The notes beneath the pieces are model-generated. The model saw only the letters and a list, made by a program, of their open reading frames with translations. It did not search any database and was not told the origin of the DNA. A program made the position numbers and the translations under genes. A DNA stretch of 64,000 nt from Mangrovibacterium lignilyticum (GTDB lineage: Bacteria > Bacteroidota > Bacteroidia > Bacteroidales > Prolixibacteraceae): the NCBI RefSeq assembly GCF_010882175.1, contig NZ_WKLH01000001.1, positions 1,634,021-1,698,020 on the forward strand, in the 5' to 3' direction. Shown in pieces: positions 17,001-26,148 of this stretch; the stretch's first letter is position 1; the number at the start of each line of letters is the position of its first letter.

Positions 17001-17570
17001 TTAAGGTTGCAACGCATAAGTCATATTCGATTGCACTTCCTGCTCCATGGCTACCGGATCGAATCCTGGTTGAACTTTCATTTCGTGTCCATCAGGATAA
17101 TACAAGTTGTACGAAATCACTTTTCCATCCTCGATGTCAACTGCTACAACTTTCTGCAGTTTTTTACCTTTTTTCAGGTACCAGCTATTATCATCTTCAC
17201 GGAAAATCAATTCAGTCTTAGCATGTGAACCGTCCATTTCTTCAATGGTCATTTTATACTTTTCAGCTGTTAATTGGTATTGTTTACCATCAATCTCGAC
17301 AATCTTCTTTTCCTTCTCTCCTTCTTTCATACTCATTGGGTTGCCACCTCCCCAAAACTCGATTGTATTCAACACAACGGCGTCAACCAAGGTCGTAACT
17401 CCATAAACCGGAATAATTACGAAGGCAAGAAAAACCAATTCATTTGCAAATTTAGATCCTACTGTCCCGTTCCAGTCCCATAGCGATCGGGTTAGTTTAA
17501 AGCTGCCGTAGCAACTACTCAGCAATACTGCAACCAGCAATAATGCAATTGTCTTTTTCATTTGTTTCAT
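17001..17570 (-). CDS. DUF3332 family lipoprotein
   Basis: This lipoprotein of about 189 residues has signal sequence KKTIALLLVAVLL and lipobox SSC. ATGs at 17579, 17570 and 17561 are all possible; 17570 is a compromise. After the Cys, GSFKLTRSLWDWNGTVGSKF and a hydrophobic stretch (ANELVFLAFVIIPVYGV) match the DUF3332 pattern. A beta-rich C-terminal domain follows (DGKQYQLTAEKY, SWYLKKGKKLQKV). The function of the family is unknown; it is an envelope protein by its signal. It is a single gene on the minus strand, divergent from aguA. Confidence 0.82.
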   Translation of the reverse strand: MKQMKKTIALLLVAVLLSSCYGSFKLTRSLWDWNGTVGSKFANELVFLAFVIIPVYGVTTLVDAVVLNTIEFWGGGNPMSMKEGEKEKKIVEIDGKQYQLTAEKYKMTIEEMDGSHAKTELIFREDDNSWYLKKGKKLQKVVAVDIEDGKVISYNLYYPDGHEMKVQPGFDPVAMEQEVQSNMTYALQP

Positions 17571-17760
17571 AAAAACCATTTTATTAGGTTAAAACTAAAA
17601 TTCGAGAAAAATCTCCATAAATAAAATTACGGCACATCATCTTTTTATCAAAATTTATTTTCAAAATAAATAAGTTTAATTTTTAAGATCCTCAAAATCG
17701 ACAAATCGACGCCGGGTAGGTGATTTTTTATTTAATCGTTTTCTGTTATCGCTTTTTGCA

Positions 17761-17768
17761 TATTTTTG
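17761..17768 (+). promoter_or_regulatory. possible -7 promoter box of aguA
   Basis: TATTTTTG exactly matches the Bacteroidota -7 consensus TAnnTTTG and lies only five bases before the aguA ATG. If used, transcription would begin at or near the start codon (leaderless or nearly so). No clear TTTG -33 box is seen at the right spacing. Confidence 0.35.
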
Positions 17769-17772
17769 AAAC

Positions 17773-18801
17773 ATGAAAATTGAAGGAAATTATCTACCTG
17801 CAGAGTGGGTTCATCAAAGCGGAGTGCAATTGACATGGCCTGATTCTGAAACAGATTGGTGCGATATACTGGATGAAGTTATTCCGGTTTATGAGCAAAT
17901 GGCGCAAGCTATTTTGAAGCACCAAAAACTATTAGTTGTTTGCAGAGACAAGTCAATGCTACCCGACTTCCTGAAGGCAAACGACGAGCGTTTACTTATT
18001 CACGAAATGCCAGTGAATGACACCTGGGCCCGCGATCATGCAGCTTTGACTATTCTGGAAAAAGGAGAACCTGTTTTGCTCAATTTTCGCTTCAATGGCT
18101 GGGGTATGAAATTCGCGGCTTGCCACGACAATCAGATCACCTCAAAGTTATATGTACAAGGCGCTTTTAAGTCAGGAATTCCAATCGCTGATTATTCCTA
18201 TTTCACGTTCGAAGGAGGTGCGGTGGAAAGCAATAATAATGGCTGTTTGTTAACGACCAGCGAGTGCTTACTTTCCAAAAACAGGAATGAGCACCTCAGC
18301 AAATCGGAGGTCGAATTTTTTCTAAAGAACAGCCTTCATGCTGAAAAAATACTGTGGCTCGACCATGGTTTCCTTGAAGGTGATGATACCGACAGTCACA
18401 TTGATACCTTGGCCCGTTTTTGCAGCGAGGACACCATTGCCTACGTAAAATGCGATGACGAACTGGACATTCATTATGACGCATTGAAGAAGATGGAAGC
18501 ACAACTATTGGAGCTGACTGATCAAAATGATCAGCCTTTCAAACTGGTGCCACTCCCCTTCCCTGATCCTATTTTTGATGAAGAGGGGCAACGATTGCCA
18601 GCAACTTATGCCAATTTTTTAATCATTAACGAAGCTGTTTTGTTCCCTGTCTATGGAGTGCCTCAGGATGATGATGCTCTTCGGGCTATTCAAAATCTTT
18701 TTCCGAACCATGAGATCATCCCGATCAATAGTGTACCCCTGATTAAACAGCACGGATCAATTCATTGTATCAGCATGCAGTTCCCCGAAGGTGTTTTATA
18801 A
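17773..18801 (+). CDS. aguA: agmatine deiminase
   Basis: AguA hydrolyses agmatine to N-carbamoylputrescine and ammonia, the second step of the arginine decarboxylase route to putrescine. The 342-residue length and motifs fit the porphyromonas-type peptidylarginine deiminase superfamily: WVHQSGVQLTWPDSETDW near residue 12, the NDTWARDH substrate loop, FEGGAVESN, DHGFLEGDDTDSHIDT, and the C-terminal HGSIHC that holds the nucleophile C332. It is followed 18 bases later by aguB, which encodes the next enzyme. That pairing strongly favours agmatine over protein-bound arginine as substrate. Confidence 0.95.
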   Translation: MKIEGNYLPAEWVHQSGVQLTWPDSETDWCDILDEVIPVYEQMAQAILKHQKLLVVCRDKSMLPDFLKANDERLLIHEMPVNDTWARDHAALTILEKGEPVLLNFRFNGWGMKFAACHDNQITSKLYVQGAFKSGIPIADYSYFTFEGGAVESNNNGCLLTTSECLLSKNRNEHLSKSEVEFFLKNSLHAEKILWLDHGFLEGDDTDSHIDTLARFCSEDTIAYVKCDDELDIHYDALKKMEAQLLELTDQNDQPFKLVPLPFPDPIFDEEGQRLPATYANFLIINEAVLFPVYGVPQDDDALRAIQNLFPNHEIIPINSVPLIKQHGSIHCISMQFPEGVL

Positions 18802-18819
18802 ATATAAAAAGAAGTCCCC

Positions 18820-19713
18820 ATGTCAAAAAGAGAAATATCAGTTGGACTAATCCAACAAGGCAATACTTCCGATATTGAAGCCAACAAAGCAAAATTGGCT
18901 AAAAACATAGCCGACTGTGCAGCTAAAGGTGCAGAACTCGTTGTTCTTCAGGAACTACACAACAGCTTGTACTTTTGTCAAACCGAAGATGTCGAACTGT
19001 TTGATCTGGCAGAGCCAATCCCGGGCCCGTCAACCGATTACTATAGTGAGCTGGCAAAAAAACACAGGATTGTTTTAGTTACTTCTTTGTTTGAAAAACG
19101 CGCACCGGGATTATACCACAACACAGCAGTTATCTTTGAAAAGGATGGTTCGCTGGCTGGAAAATACCGAAAAATGCATATTCCGGACGATCCCGGCTTC
19201 TACGAGAAATTTTACTTCACCCCCGGCGATCTTGGCTTTCACCCCATCCAAACGTCAGTCGGCAAATTAGGTGTGCTGGTGTGCTGGGATCAGTGGTATC
19301 CTGAAGCTGCCCGCCTGATGGCTATGGCGGGTGCCGAGATGCTGATCTACCCGACTGCTATAGGCTGGGATCCGCGCGATACCGAAGACGAAAAAAGCAG
19401 ACAGCAAAATGCCTGGATCACCATTCAACGATCACATGCAGTAGCCAACGGCATTCCCGTTATTAGCGTTAATCGTATTGGTCGTGAGAATGATCCCTCC
19501 GGAAGCTCGGAAGGGATTCAGTTCTGGGGTAATAGCTTCGTTGCCGGCCCTCAAGGTGAAATTTTGGCGAACACCAGTAGCAGTGAAGAACAAAACCTTC
19601 TGGTGAAAGCCGACTTATCCCGCTCCGAAGATGTACGTCGCATTTGGCCTTTTCTCCGCGACCGTCGCATCGAAAATTACGGTGATATCACCAAACGATT
19701 TTTAAATGACTAG
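18820..19713 (+). CDS. aguB: N-carbamoylputrescine amidohydrolase
   Basis: AguB releases putrescine from N-carbamoylputrescine. It is a 297-residue nitrilase-superfamily enzyme with the complete Glu-Lys-Cys triad: E45 in LQELH, K118 in YRKMHIPDDPGFYEK, and C155 in LVCWDQWYPEAARL. It is cytoplasmic and usually a higher oligomer. It forms a two-gene operon with aguA. An arginine decarboxylase is not in the window, so agmatine must come from elsewhere. The unit ends at the hairpin at 19735-19770. Confidence 0.95.
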   Translation: MSKREISVGLIQQGNTSDIEANKAKLAKNIADCAAKGAELVVLQELHNSLYFCQTEDVELFDLAEPIPGPSTDYYSELAKKHRIVLVTSLFEKRAPGLYHNTAVIFEKDGSLAGKYRKMHIPDDPGFYEKFYFTPGDLGFHPIQTSVGKLGVLVCWDQWYPEAARLMAMAGAEMLIYPTAIGWDPRDTEDEKSRQQNAWITIQRSHAVANGIPVISVNRIGRENDPSGSSEGIQFWGNSFVAGPQGEILANTSSSEEQNLLVKADLSRSEDVRRIWPFLRDRRIENYGDITKRFLND

Positions 19714-19734
19714 TTTCAACTTATACAAAAATAA

Positions 19735-19770
19735 AAAAGCCCTGTAGTATTTTTCAACTACAGGGCTTTT
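19735..19770. terminator. bidirectional intrinsic terminator
   Basis: A perfect 14-bp stem (AAAAGCCCTGTAGT at 19735-19748 with 19757-19770) has an 8-base loop and A/T runs on both sides. It can stop aguAB from the left and the PBP1A gene from the right. Confidence 0.9.
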
Positions 19771-19790
19771 CATTTATCTGATATCTTCCG

Positions 19791-22139
19791 TTAAAAGAAG
19801 TCCTCAAACTCAGCCGGTTTTTCACTCGAATCGTTGACATCATCACAATCCAGGTTCATTATAAAGTTCATCGGCTTCTCAAATTCATGATCCGGTTTAT
19901 ACTCCAAACTTGGATCCGCATAAACCTTCTTCATAAACCGACCCCAAATTGGTAAAGCCATATTCGCCCCCTGACCGTATTTAATGTTATCGAAGTGTAT
20001 ACTTCTCAAATCGGCGCCAGTCCATACTCCGGCAGCCAACTGCGGTGTTACACCCATGAACCAACCATCAGAATGGTTCTGTGTTGTTCCGGTCTTGCCT
20101 GCAATCGGCCCCTCTATTTCCCCATACACCGGATGCCAGCGGATTCGGGTACCTGTTCCGTGGTCAATTACACCACGCAGCAGACTGATCATCAGGTAGG
20201 CCGTTTTTTCATCAATAGCATCATGCCTTTCGGGTCGGAAAGTGGCGATCACATTACCGTACTTATCCTCAATCCGGGTAACAAAAATAGGTTGTGTATA
20301 AACACCCTTATTGGCAAACGTCCCATAAGCTCCAACCATCTCGTAAAGAGTAATATCTGAAGTTCCGAGGAACATTGACGGTACCGGATCAATATAACTG
20401 TAAACACCCATTTTGTGCATAACATCAGCTACCGATTGCGGATTGAACTGTTTCATCACCCACGCAGAAATCTGGTTCACCGAGTTTGCCAAACCCCATT
20501 TTAAGGTAACCATCTTTCCATCGTATTCCGACTCTCCCGAGTTTTTGGCCTCCCAGACCGTTCCATCCCCAAGGATAAATTGCTGCTTAACATTGGGAAC
20601 TTTTGTACAGGGTGATAAGCCATTCTGCATGGCCAAAGTATAAAGGAATGGTTTCACGGTAGAGCCAACCTGGCGTTTACCACCCAAAACCATGTCGTAC
20701 ATAAAATGTCTGTAGTCCGGGCCTCCAACATAGGCTCTCACCTGACCGGACTCCAAATCCATAGCCATAAATGAAGATCGAAGAAATCCTAAATAATAGC
20801 GAATAGAATCCATCGGACTCATAATAGTATCCCGGTCTCCCTTCCATGAAAAGACGGTCATTTCAACCTTCTCTTTGAAGTTCTTTTTTATCTGATCCGC
20901 ATTCTTTCCTTGTAATCGTAAAACACGATACCGCTCGCTTTGCCGCATCGAAAGATTAAGCAGATGCTCCACATCTTCATCGCTCATATCATTTGAGAAC
21001 GGCGGATTTCGCAACTCTTTTTCGTGCCTTTCGAAAGCCGGCTGCAAGTCCAGTCGCAAATGATCTTCCAGTGCTTGTTCGGCATAAAGTTGCATCCGGG
21101 AATCGATGGTTGTGTATATTTTCAAGCCATCTTCATAAAGATCGTAATTTGTGCCGTCGGGTTTGAAATTCTTTTTACACCAACCGTAAAGCGGGTTAGT
21201 TTCCCACGCCACCGAATCCTCTTTATATTTTACCGTTTGCCACGAGGCATATTTTGATCGATCAGGTTTTCCTGACCCCATCGCAACCCTCAGATATTCG
21301 CGAAAATACGGGGCCAATCCTTCTTTAAAGTCTTCGCGAGTGAACTCCAGCTCCATTGGCAAAGCTTTTAGTGAATCGAGCTCGGCATCCGTCACATAGC
21401 CATAGCGATGCATTTGAGCCAATACAACATTCCGACGGTTTTTGGTCAACTCGGGTCGACGTACCGGATTGAACAAAGCTGAGTTTTTAGCCATCCCAAC
21501 CAACATGGCCGATTGCTCAATAGTCAACGAATCAGGAACAGTATTAAAATAAATTCGTGCTGCAGATTTAACTCCAACAGCCAGATTAAGGAAATCGTAC
21601 TTATTTAAATACATGGTGATAATTTCCTCTTTGGTGTAACTCTTTTCAAGCTTAACCGCAATCACCCATTCTTTAAACTTCCGAAAAACCAGATCAGATT
21701 TACTTTCAAACTTATCGCGAGGAAAAAGCATTTTAGCCAGCTGCTGGCTCAAAGTACTCCCACCGCCACTACTACTATCACCGGTTAAAACACCTTTCAA
21801 TACCCGAAACAGTCCCCGAAGGTCAATTCCGGAGTGCGAATAAAAACGAACATCTTCGGTAGCAACCAATGCTTCGATCAAATTATCAGGCAATTGTTCG
21901 TAGTTCACAAACGTACGGTTCTCTCTGAAATAGCGACCAATAGAAACATTATCGCGTGAAATCACCTCAGAAGCTAACAAGCTCTGCGGGTTTTCAAGAT
22001 CTTTGAAAGAGGGCATCTCTCCCATTTTACCTTCTGCAATCAGGTAAAACATGAAAGCAATTGCCAGAATACCAATCGCAAAGAGACTCCAGAAGCCAAT
22101 AACGAATTTTCTAAATCCCGTTCTATCTTTTTTCATCAA
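19791..22139 (-). CDS. penicillin-binding protein 1A (bifunctional transglycosylase/transpeptidase)
   Basis: This is a 782-residue class A PBP that polymerises and cross-links peptidoglycan in the periplasm. A single N-terminal membrane helix (about residues 12-34) precedes the GT51 transglycosylase domain, with catalytic E95 in ATEDVRFYSHSGID and the GGGSTLSQQLAKM motif. The transpeptidase domain follows with the nucleophile S493 in GSTVKPF, SVNQ as the second motif, and KTGTT as the third. The C-terminus is acidic and short. It is a single gene on the minus strand, divergent from topA. All catalytic motifs are intact. Confidence 0.95.
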   Translation of the reverse strand: MMKKDRTGFRKFVIGFWSLFAIGILAIAFMFYLIAEGKMGEMPSFKDLENPQSLLASEVISRDNVSIGRYFRENRTFVNYEQLPDNLIEALVATEDVRFYSHSGIDLRGLFRVLKGVLTGDSSSGGGSTLSQQLAKMLFPRDKFESKSDLVFRKFKEWVIAVKLEKSYTKEEIITMYLNKYDFLNLAVGVKSAARIYFNTVPDSLTIEQSAMLVGMAKNSALFNPVRRPELTKNRRNVVLAQMHRYGYVTDAELDSLKALPMELEFTREDFKEGLAPYFREYLRVAMGSGKPDRSKYASWQTVKYKEDSVAWETNPLYGWCKKNFKPDGTNYDLYEDGLKIYTTIDSRMQLYAEQALEDHLRLDLQPAFERHEKELRNPPFSNDMSDEDVEHLLNLSMRQSERYRVLRLQGKNADQIKKNFKEKVEMTVFSWKGDRDTIMSPMDSIRYYLGFLRSSFMAMDLESGQVRAYVGGPDYRHFMYDMVLGGKRQVGSTVKPFLYTLAMQNGLSPCTKVPNVKQQFILGDGTVWEAKNSGESEYDGKMVTLKWGLANSVNQISAWVMKQFNPQSVADVMHKMGVYSYIDPVPSMFLGTSDITLYEMVGAYGTFANKGVYTQPIFVTRIEDKYGNVIATFRPERHDAIDEKTAYLMISLLRGVIDHGTGTRIRWHPVYGEIEGPIAGKTGTTQNHSDGWFMGVTPQLAAGVWTGADLRSIHFDNIKYGQGANMALPIWGRFMKKVYADPSLEYKPDHEFEKPMNFIMNLDCDDVNDSSEKPAEFEDFF

Positions 22140-22472
22140 AGGTCATTTGAATGTTAAGCGACAAATATAACGAAAGGATTAAAACTATTATTTCAGCTAA
22201 TTCGACAGTTTTCCGGAAGCCATTTAATCGACTGATTTAAGAGACATTTTAAAGCGATCTGCAGTACCAGCAAAATCGACATTCAACAGCCTGTTCCACT
22301 GCTTGATATCCATCGACCAAATCAACCCCTAAATTGACCAAAAAACAGCAGGCAAAAACAATAAAATAATCATTTTCAAAGATATAAAGACAAAAAAATT
22401 ATTCCCCCAAAATTTGACGATAGCCCGACATTTTCTTTTATTTGCAGAAATTTTTATAGTCTGGAGGATATT
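22140..22472. other. divergent intergenic region between PBP1A and topA
   Basis: These 333 bases separate two divergent genes. Apart from the topA promoter candidate at 22413-22444 I see no gene or strong structure. A minus-strand promoter for the PBP gene is presumably here but not recognisable. Confidence 0.5.
22413..22444 (+). promoter_or_regulatory. candidate topA promoter
   Basis: TTTG at 22413-22416 is followed after 20 bases by TTTATTTG at 22437-22444, matching the Bacteroidota TTTG-N19/21-TAnnTTTG pattern with one mismatch. It lies 28 bases before the topA ATG, and a GGAGG ribosome site lies between. Confidence 0.5.
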
Positions 22473-24800
22473 ATGCAAGAGAATTTGGTCATCGTTGAGT
22501 CTCCCGCCAAAGCAAAAACTATCGAAAAATTTCTTGGAAAAGACTTTTTGGTAACGTCGAGTATGGGACATATTCGCGACTTGGAAAAGAAAGATGCTGG
22601 GATTGACATCGAAAACAACTACGTACCGAAATACATTGTTTCGCCCGACAAGAAAAAAATCGTTACAGAGCTCAAGAAACTAGCGAAAGATGCCAAGCTG
22701 GTCTGGATCGCATCCGATGAGGACCGCGAGGGAGAAGCAATTGCCTGGCACTTGCAAGAAGTTTTGAAGCTGAAGCCTGAAAAAACGAAACGCATTGTTT
22801 TTCACGAGATTACCAAAGAAGCGATCCTCAAAGCGGTTCAAAATCCCCGACCAATTGATACGAACCTTGTTAATGCCCAGCAAGCCCGACGAATACTCGA
22901 CCGCCTGGTAGGTTTTGAGGTTTCGCCGGTCCTTTGGAAGAAAGTGAAACCTTCTCTTTCGGCCGGCCGTGTGCAATCTGTAGCAGTTCGGTTAATTGTT
23001 GAACGGGAACGGGAAATCATCAATTTTGAAGCCACATCGGCTTTTCGGGTAACAGCCGTTTTCCTGGTACCGGATGATCAAGGCAATACCGTTGAACTAA
23101 AAGCAGAATTAAATAAACGTTTCGAAAACAAAGAACAAGCCCATAAATTCCTTGAGAAATGCCAGTCGGCTGAGTTCAGCATCGCTGACATTCAGACAAA
23201 ACCTTCGAAGCGGACACCGGCAGCGCCTTTTACCACATCAACCTTGCAACAAGAGGCGAGTCGTAAACTGGGTTTCTCGGTTTCGCAAACCATGTCGGTT
23301 GCCCAAAAATTGTACGAATCAGGTAAAATTACCTACATGCGTACCGACTCGGTTAACCTGTCTGATTTGGCAATCAACACCTCCAAAAGCAAGATTATTA
23401 GTTCACACGGCGAGAAATACCACAAATTCCGCCAATACATTACGAAATCGAAAGGAGCTCAGGAAGCGCATGAGGCCATCCGCCCAACCTACATGGATCA
23501 GGAAGACGTTTCGGGGACCAACCAGGAAAAGCGTTTGTACGAGTTGATTTGGAAACGGACTATCGCATCTCAAATGGCCGATGCCCAACTGGAACGGACA
23601 ACTGTTTCAATCAAAGTATCCAATGCAAGCGAAGTGTTTCAGGCAACCGGAGAAGTCATCAAATTTGACGGTTTCCTTCGCGTTTACCTGGAGTCGACCG
23701 ACAATGAAGATGAAAGCAGCGATGCTAAAAGTCTTCTTCCTCCTGTAAAAGTAAACCAGATTTTACGCACCGAATTTATTGATGCCACTCAACGGTTTAG
23801 TCAAAAACCACCAAGATATACAGAAGCAAGCCTTGTAAAAAAACTGGAAGAGCAAGGTATTGGACGACCTTCAACTTATGCACCAACTATTACCACCATT
23901 CAAAACCGTGGTTACGTGGTTAAAGAGGATCGCCCCGGCGTTGAACGCCAATTCACACAGCTTTTACTGAAAAAAGGAAAGCTTACCGATCACGAAAAAA
24001 CAGAAACCACCGGAGCGGAAAAATCAAAATTATTCCCAACCGACATCGGTATGGTCGTGAATGACTTCCTGATCAAGTATTTTGATCAGATCATGGACTT
24101 AAGTTTCACGGCCAAAGTCGAAGTTGAGTTTGACGAAATTGCTGACGGGAAACGTGTTTGGAACGAAGTTATCGACGAGTTTTACAAGCCTTTTCACCAA
24201 CATATAGAAAATGCGCTGGAAGTTTCAGAACGCACTAACGGCGAACGTATTTTGGGCGATGATCCCCAAACCGGTCTTCCGGTATCTGTAAAAATCGGTC
24301 GTTATGGTCCACTTGCTCAATTAGGTGAAGCAACCGAAGAAGGAGAAAAACCTCAGTTTGCCAGCTTGCGAGCCGGACAGATATTGGAAACAATCACATT
24401 GGAAGAAGCCCTGGACCTGTTCAAACTTCCCCGTGATTTAGGACAATACGAAGACAAGAAAGTAACCGTTGCTATTGGACGCTTTGGCCCCTACGTGCGC
24501 CACGACAGTAAGTTTGTGTCGCTCGAGAAAGATGTAGATGATCCGTACACAATTGAACTGCCGCGAGCGATTGATTTGATCGAAGCTAAACGTGAAAAAG
24601 ACCGCAACGCTTTAATCAAAACATTCGAGGAAGAACCGGAACTTCGTCTGCTGAATGGACGATGGGGACCATACATTTCCTTCAAAAAGAAGAATTACAA
24701 AATTGCCAAAGATACAGATGCAACCAAGCTCACTCTTGAAGATTGCATGAAAATAATAGAGGCCGGACCTGCTCCGAAGAAAAGTCGGAAGAAAAAATAA
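22473..24800 (+). CDS. topA: DNA topoisomerase I (type IA)
   Basis: TopA relaxes negative supercoils by passing one strand through a transient break. The 775-residue protein opens with the Toprim domain (VESPAKAKTIEKFLG, and SDEDREGEAIAWHL with the metal-binding acids). The strand-passage core follows, with PSLSAGRVQSVAVRL and active-site Tyr288 in KITYMRTDS, then EAHEAIRPT. The C-terminal part contains repeated RFGPYV / RWGPYIS type topoisomerase repeats and no zinc-finger cysteines, as usual in Bacteroidota. A GGAGG ribosome site is visible upstream, and a terminator follows. Confidence 0.97.
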   Translation: MQENLVIVESPAKAKTIEKFLGKDFLVTSSMGHIRDLEKKDAGIDIENNYVPKYIVSPDKKKIVTELKKLAKDAKLVWIASDEDREGEAIAWHLQEVLKLKPEKTKRIVFHEITKEAILKAVQNPRPIDTNLVNAQQARRILDRLVGFEVSPVLWKKVKPSLSAGRVQSVAVRLIVEREREIINFEATSAFRVTAVFLVPDDQGNTVELKAELNKRFENKEQAHKFLEKCQSAEFSIADIQTKPSKRTPAAPFTTSTLQQEASRKLGFSVSQTMSVAQKLYESGKITYMRTDSVNLSDLAINTSKSKIISSHGEKYHKFRQYITKSKGAQEAHEAIRPTYMDQEDVSGTNQEKRLYELIWKRTIASQMADAQLERTTVSIKVSNASEVFQATGEVIKFDGFLRVYLESTDNEDESSDAKSLLPPVKVNQILRTEFIDATQRFSQKPPRYTEASLVKKLEEQGIGRPSTYAPTITTIQNRGYVVKEDRPGVERQFTQLLLKKGKLTDHEKTETTGAEKSKLFPTDIGMVVNDFLIKYFDQIMDLSFTAKVEVEFDEIADGKRVWNEVIDEFYKPFHQHIENALEVSERTNGERILGDDPQTGLPVSVKIGRYGPLAQLGEATEEGEKPQFASLRAGQILETITLEEALDLFKLPRDLGQYEDKKVTVAIGRFGPYVRHDSKFVSLEKDVDDPYTIELPRAIDLIEAKREKDRNALIKTFEEEPELRLLNGRWGPYISFKKKNYKIAKDTDATKLTLEDCMKIIEAGPAPKKSRKKK

Positions 24801-24803
24801 ATG

Positions 24804-24832
24804 AAAGGCAAACAACATGATTGTTTGCCTTT
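24804..24832 (+). terminator. intrinsic terminator of topA
   Basis: A perfect 12-bp stem (AAAGGCAAACAA at 24804-24815 with 24821-24832) has a 5-base loop and T-run, immediately after the topA stop. Confidence 0.9.
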
Positions 24833-24874
24833 TTTGTTGAAAAGACTAATTTCAAGCATTGAAATAATAACCCG

Positions 24875-26029
24875 ATGAACCTCGAACTTTACCTTAAGCC
24901 GGTTGACTTTTCCGGATTTGAATTACCCAAATGGGCACAAAAAAAATATGCACTGAGCACATTGCTTGAAAAAAACAGGGATAAGATTCCGGTAGACAAA
25001 GCCAAGATTGTGCTTATTGGTGTTGAAGAAGATCGCAATGCGATTAGCTACGGCAGCGCTGTTTCCCCAAATAAAATAAGGGAACACCTGTATGCATTAA
25101 ACAGAATCGCTCCTCGTTTTAAAATATTGGACTTAGGCAATTTAATTGTTGGCCAAAACCCCAGCGATACATACTTTGCGCTGAAAGATGTTTGCGAGTA
25201 TTTCCTGGAAACGGGAATCACGGTGGTTATATTGGGCGGTTCTCAAGATTTGACCTTTGGCATTAGCAAAGCATTTGAAGATCGTTTTTTCAATTTAGTA
25301 ACGGTTGACCCGAAGCTGGATTTCCAAAAAGGAGCCAAAACCATCGATTCTGAGAATTATCTGAATTTTGTTTTCAAGAAACATCCGAATCTTTTCTCCC
25401 ACGTAATACTCGGTTATCAAAACTATTTTGCCGATGCGCTGGAACTAAACCATGCCACCGATTTAAATTCGGACACCCGCCGTTTGGGACAGGTTCGGTA
25501 TAATATGTCCGAAATCGAACCCTACATGCGTGGTGCCGATATCTTTAGCTTCGATTTAAATTCGGTTCGGCAAATTGAAGCCCCAGGACAGTACTTCGCA
25601 TCGCCAAACGGGTTTTATGCCGAAGAAGCCTGCCAAATAGCTCATTACGCAGGCATGGCAGACCTACTGAAAATAGCTGGGTTCTTCAACCTAATTCCAG
25701 CACTCGACAATGACGAGCTAAGTTCGAAATTGATGGCACAAATCGTTTGGCATTTTATTGAAGGTTATTATTTCAGGGTTGTTGAAGACCCGGAAAACAA
25801 ACCGCAGGAGTTTAGTGAATTCATTATTGAAATGGATGACATTGACCTTCCGCTAACCTTCTATCAAAGTCGTAAGACGGGCCGTTGGTGGATGAAAGTA
25901 TACAATCAGAATAATGATACTGACCATGTTTTCCCCTGCTCTCAGGAAGACTATGATTTAGCCTCCAGGTACGAAATACCGGACCGATGGTGGAGAAACA
26001 TCAGAAAATTAAACCAATTAGCAAAATAA
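24875..26029 (+). CDS. ureohydrolase (arginase/formimidoylglutamase) fold protein with degraded metal site
   Basis: This 384-residue protein has the arginase-superfamily layout, but the usual manganese ligands are changed. The GGGH region is GGSQD (121-125), losing the His. The DAHxD region is DPKLD (145-149), keeping both Asp but losing the His. The SxDxDxxDP region is SFDLNS (225-230), keeping only the first Asp. The C-terminal 100 residues (FYQSRKTGRWWMKV and later RWWRNIRK) are an extension not typical of arginases. A related gene commonly sits beside gldKLMN in Bacteroidota, and here it lies directly upstream of porP. Catalysis seems unlikely; a structural or regulatory role is my inference. 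Confidence 0.78.
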   Translation: MNLELYLKPVDFSGFELPKWAQKKYALSTLLEKNRDKIPVDKAKIVLIGVEEDRNAISYGSAVSPNKIREHLYALNRIAPRFKILDLGNLIVGQNPSDTYFALKDVCEYFLETGITVVILGGSQDLTFGISKAFEDRFFNLVTVDPKLDFQKGAKTIDSENYLNFVFKKHPNLFSHVILGYQNYFADALELNHATDLNSDTRRLGQVRYNMSEIEPYMRGADIFSFDLNSVRQIEAPGQYFASPNGFYAEEACQIAHYAGMADLLKIAGFFNLIPALDNDELSSKLMAQIVWHFIEGYYFRVVEDPENKPQEFSEFIIEMDDIDLPLTFYQSRKTGRWWMKVYNQNNDTDHVFPCSQEDYDLASRYEIPDRWWRNIRKLNQLAK

Positions 26030-26101
26030 ACTGAAGTATTGTAGCGTTCAAAGAATTGCATTGACCAATATAATGTGCGAAAAATAGGCTGATCGTATTT
26101 T

Positions 26102-26109
26102 TACATTTG
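26102..26109 (+). promoter_or_regulatory. candidate -7 box for the porP-gld operon
   Basis: TACATTTG exactly matches the -7 consensus TAnnTTTG, 39 bases before the porP ATG. No TTTG -33 box stands at the expected distance. It would drive the type IX secretion operon. Confidence 0.4.
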
Positions 26110-26148
26110 CTTATTTATGTACTGTAAAAAGGCAACATTAGCCCATTT

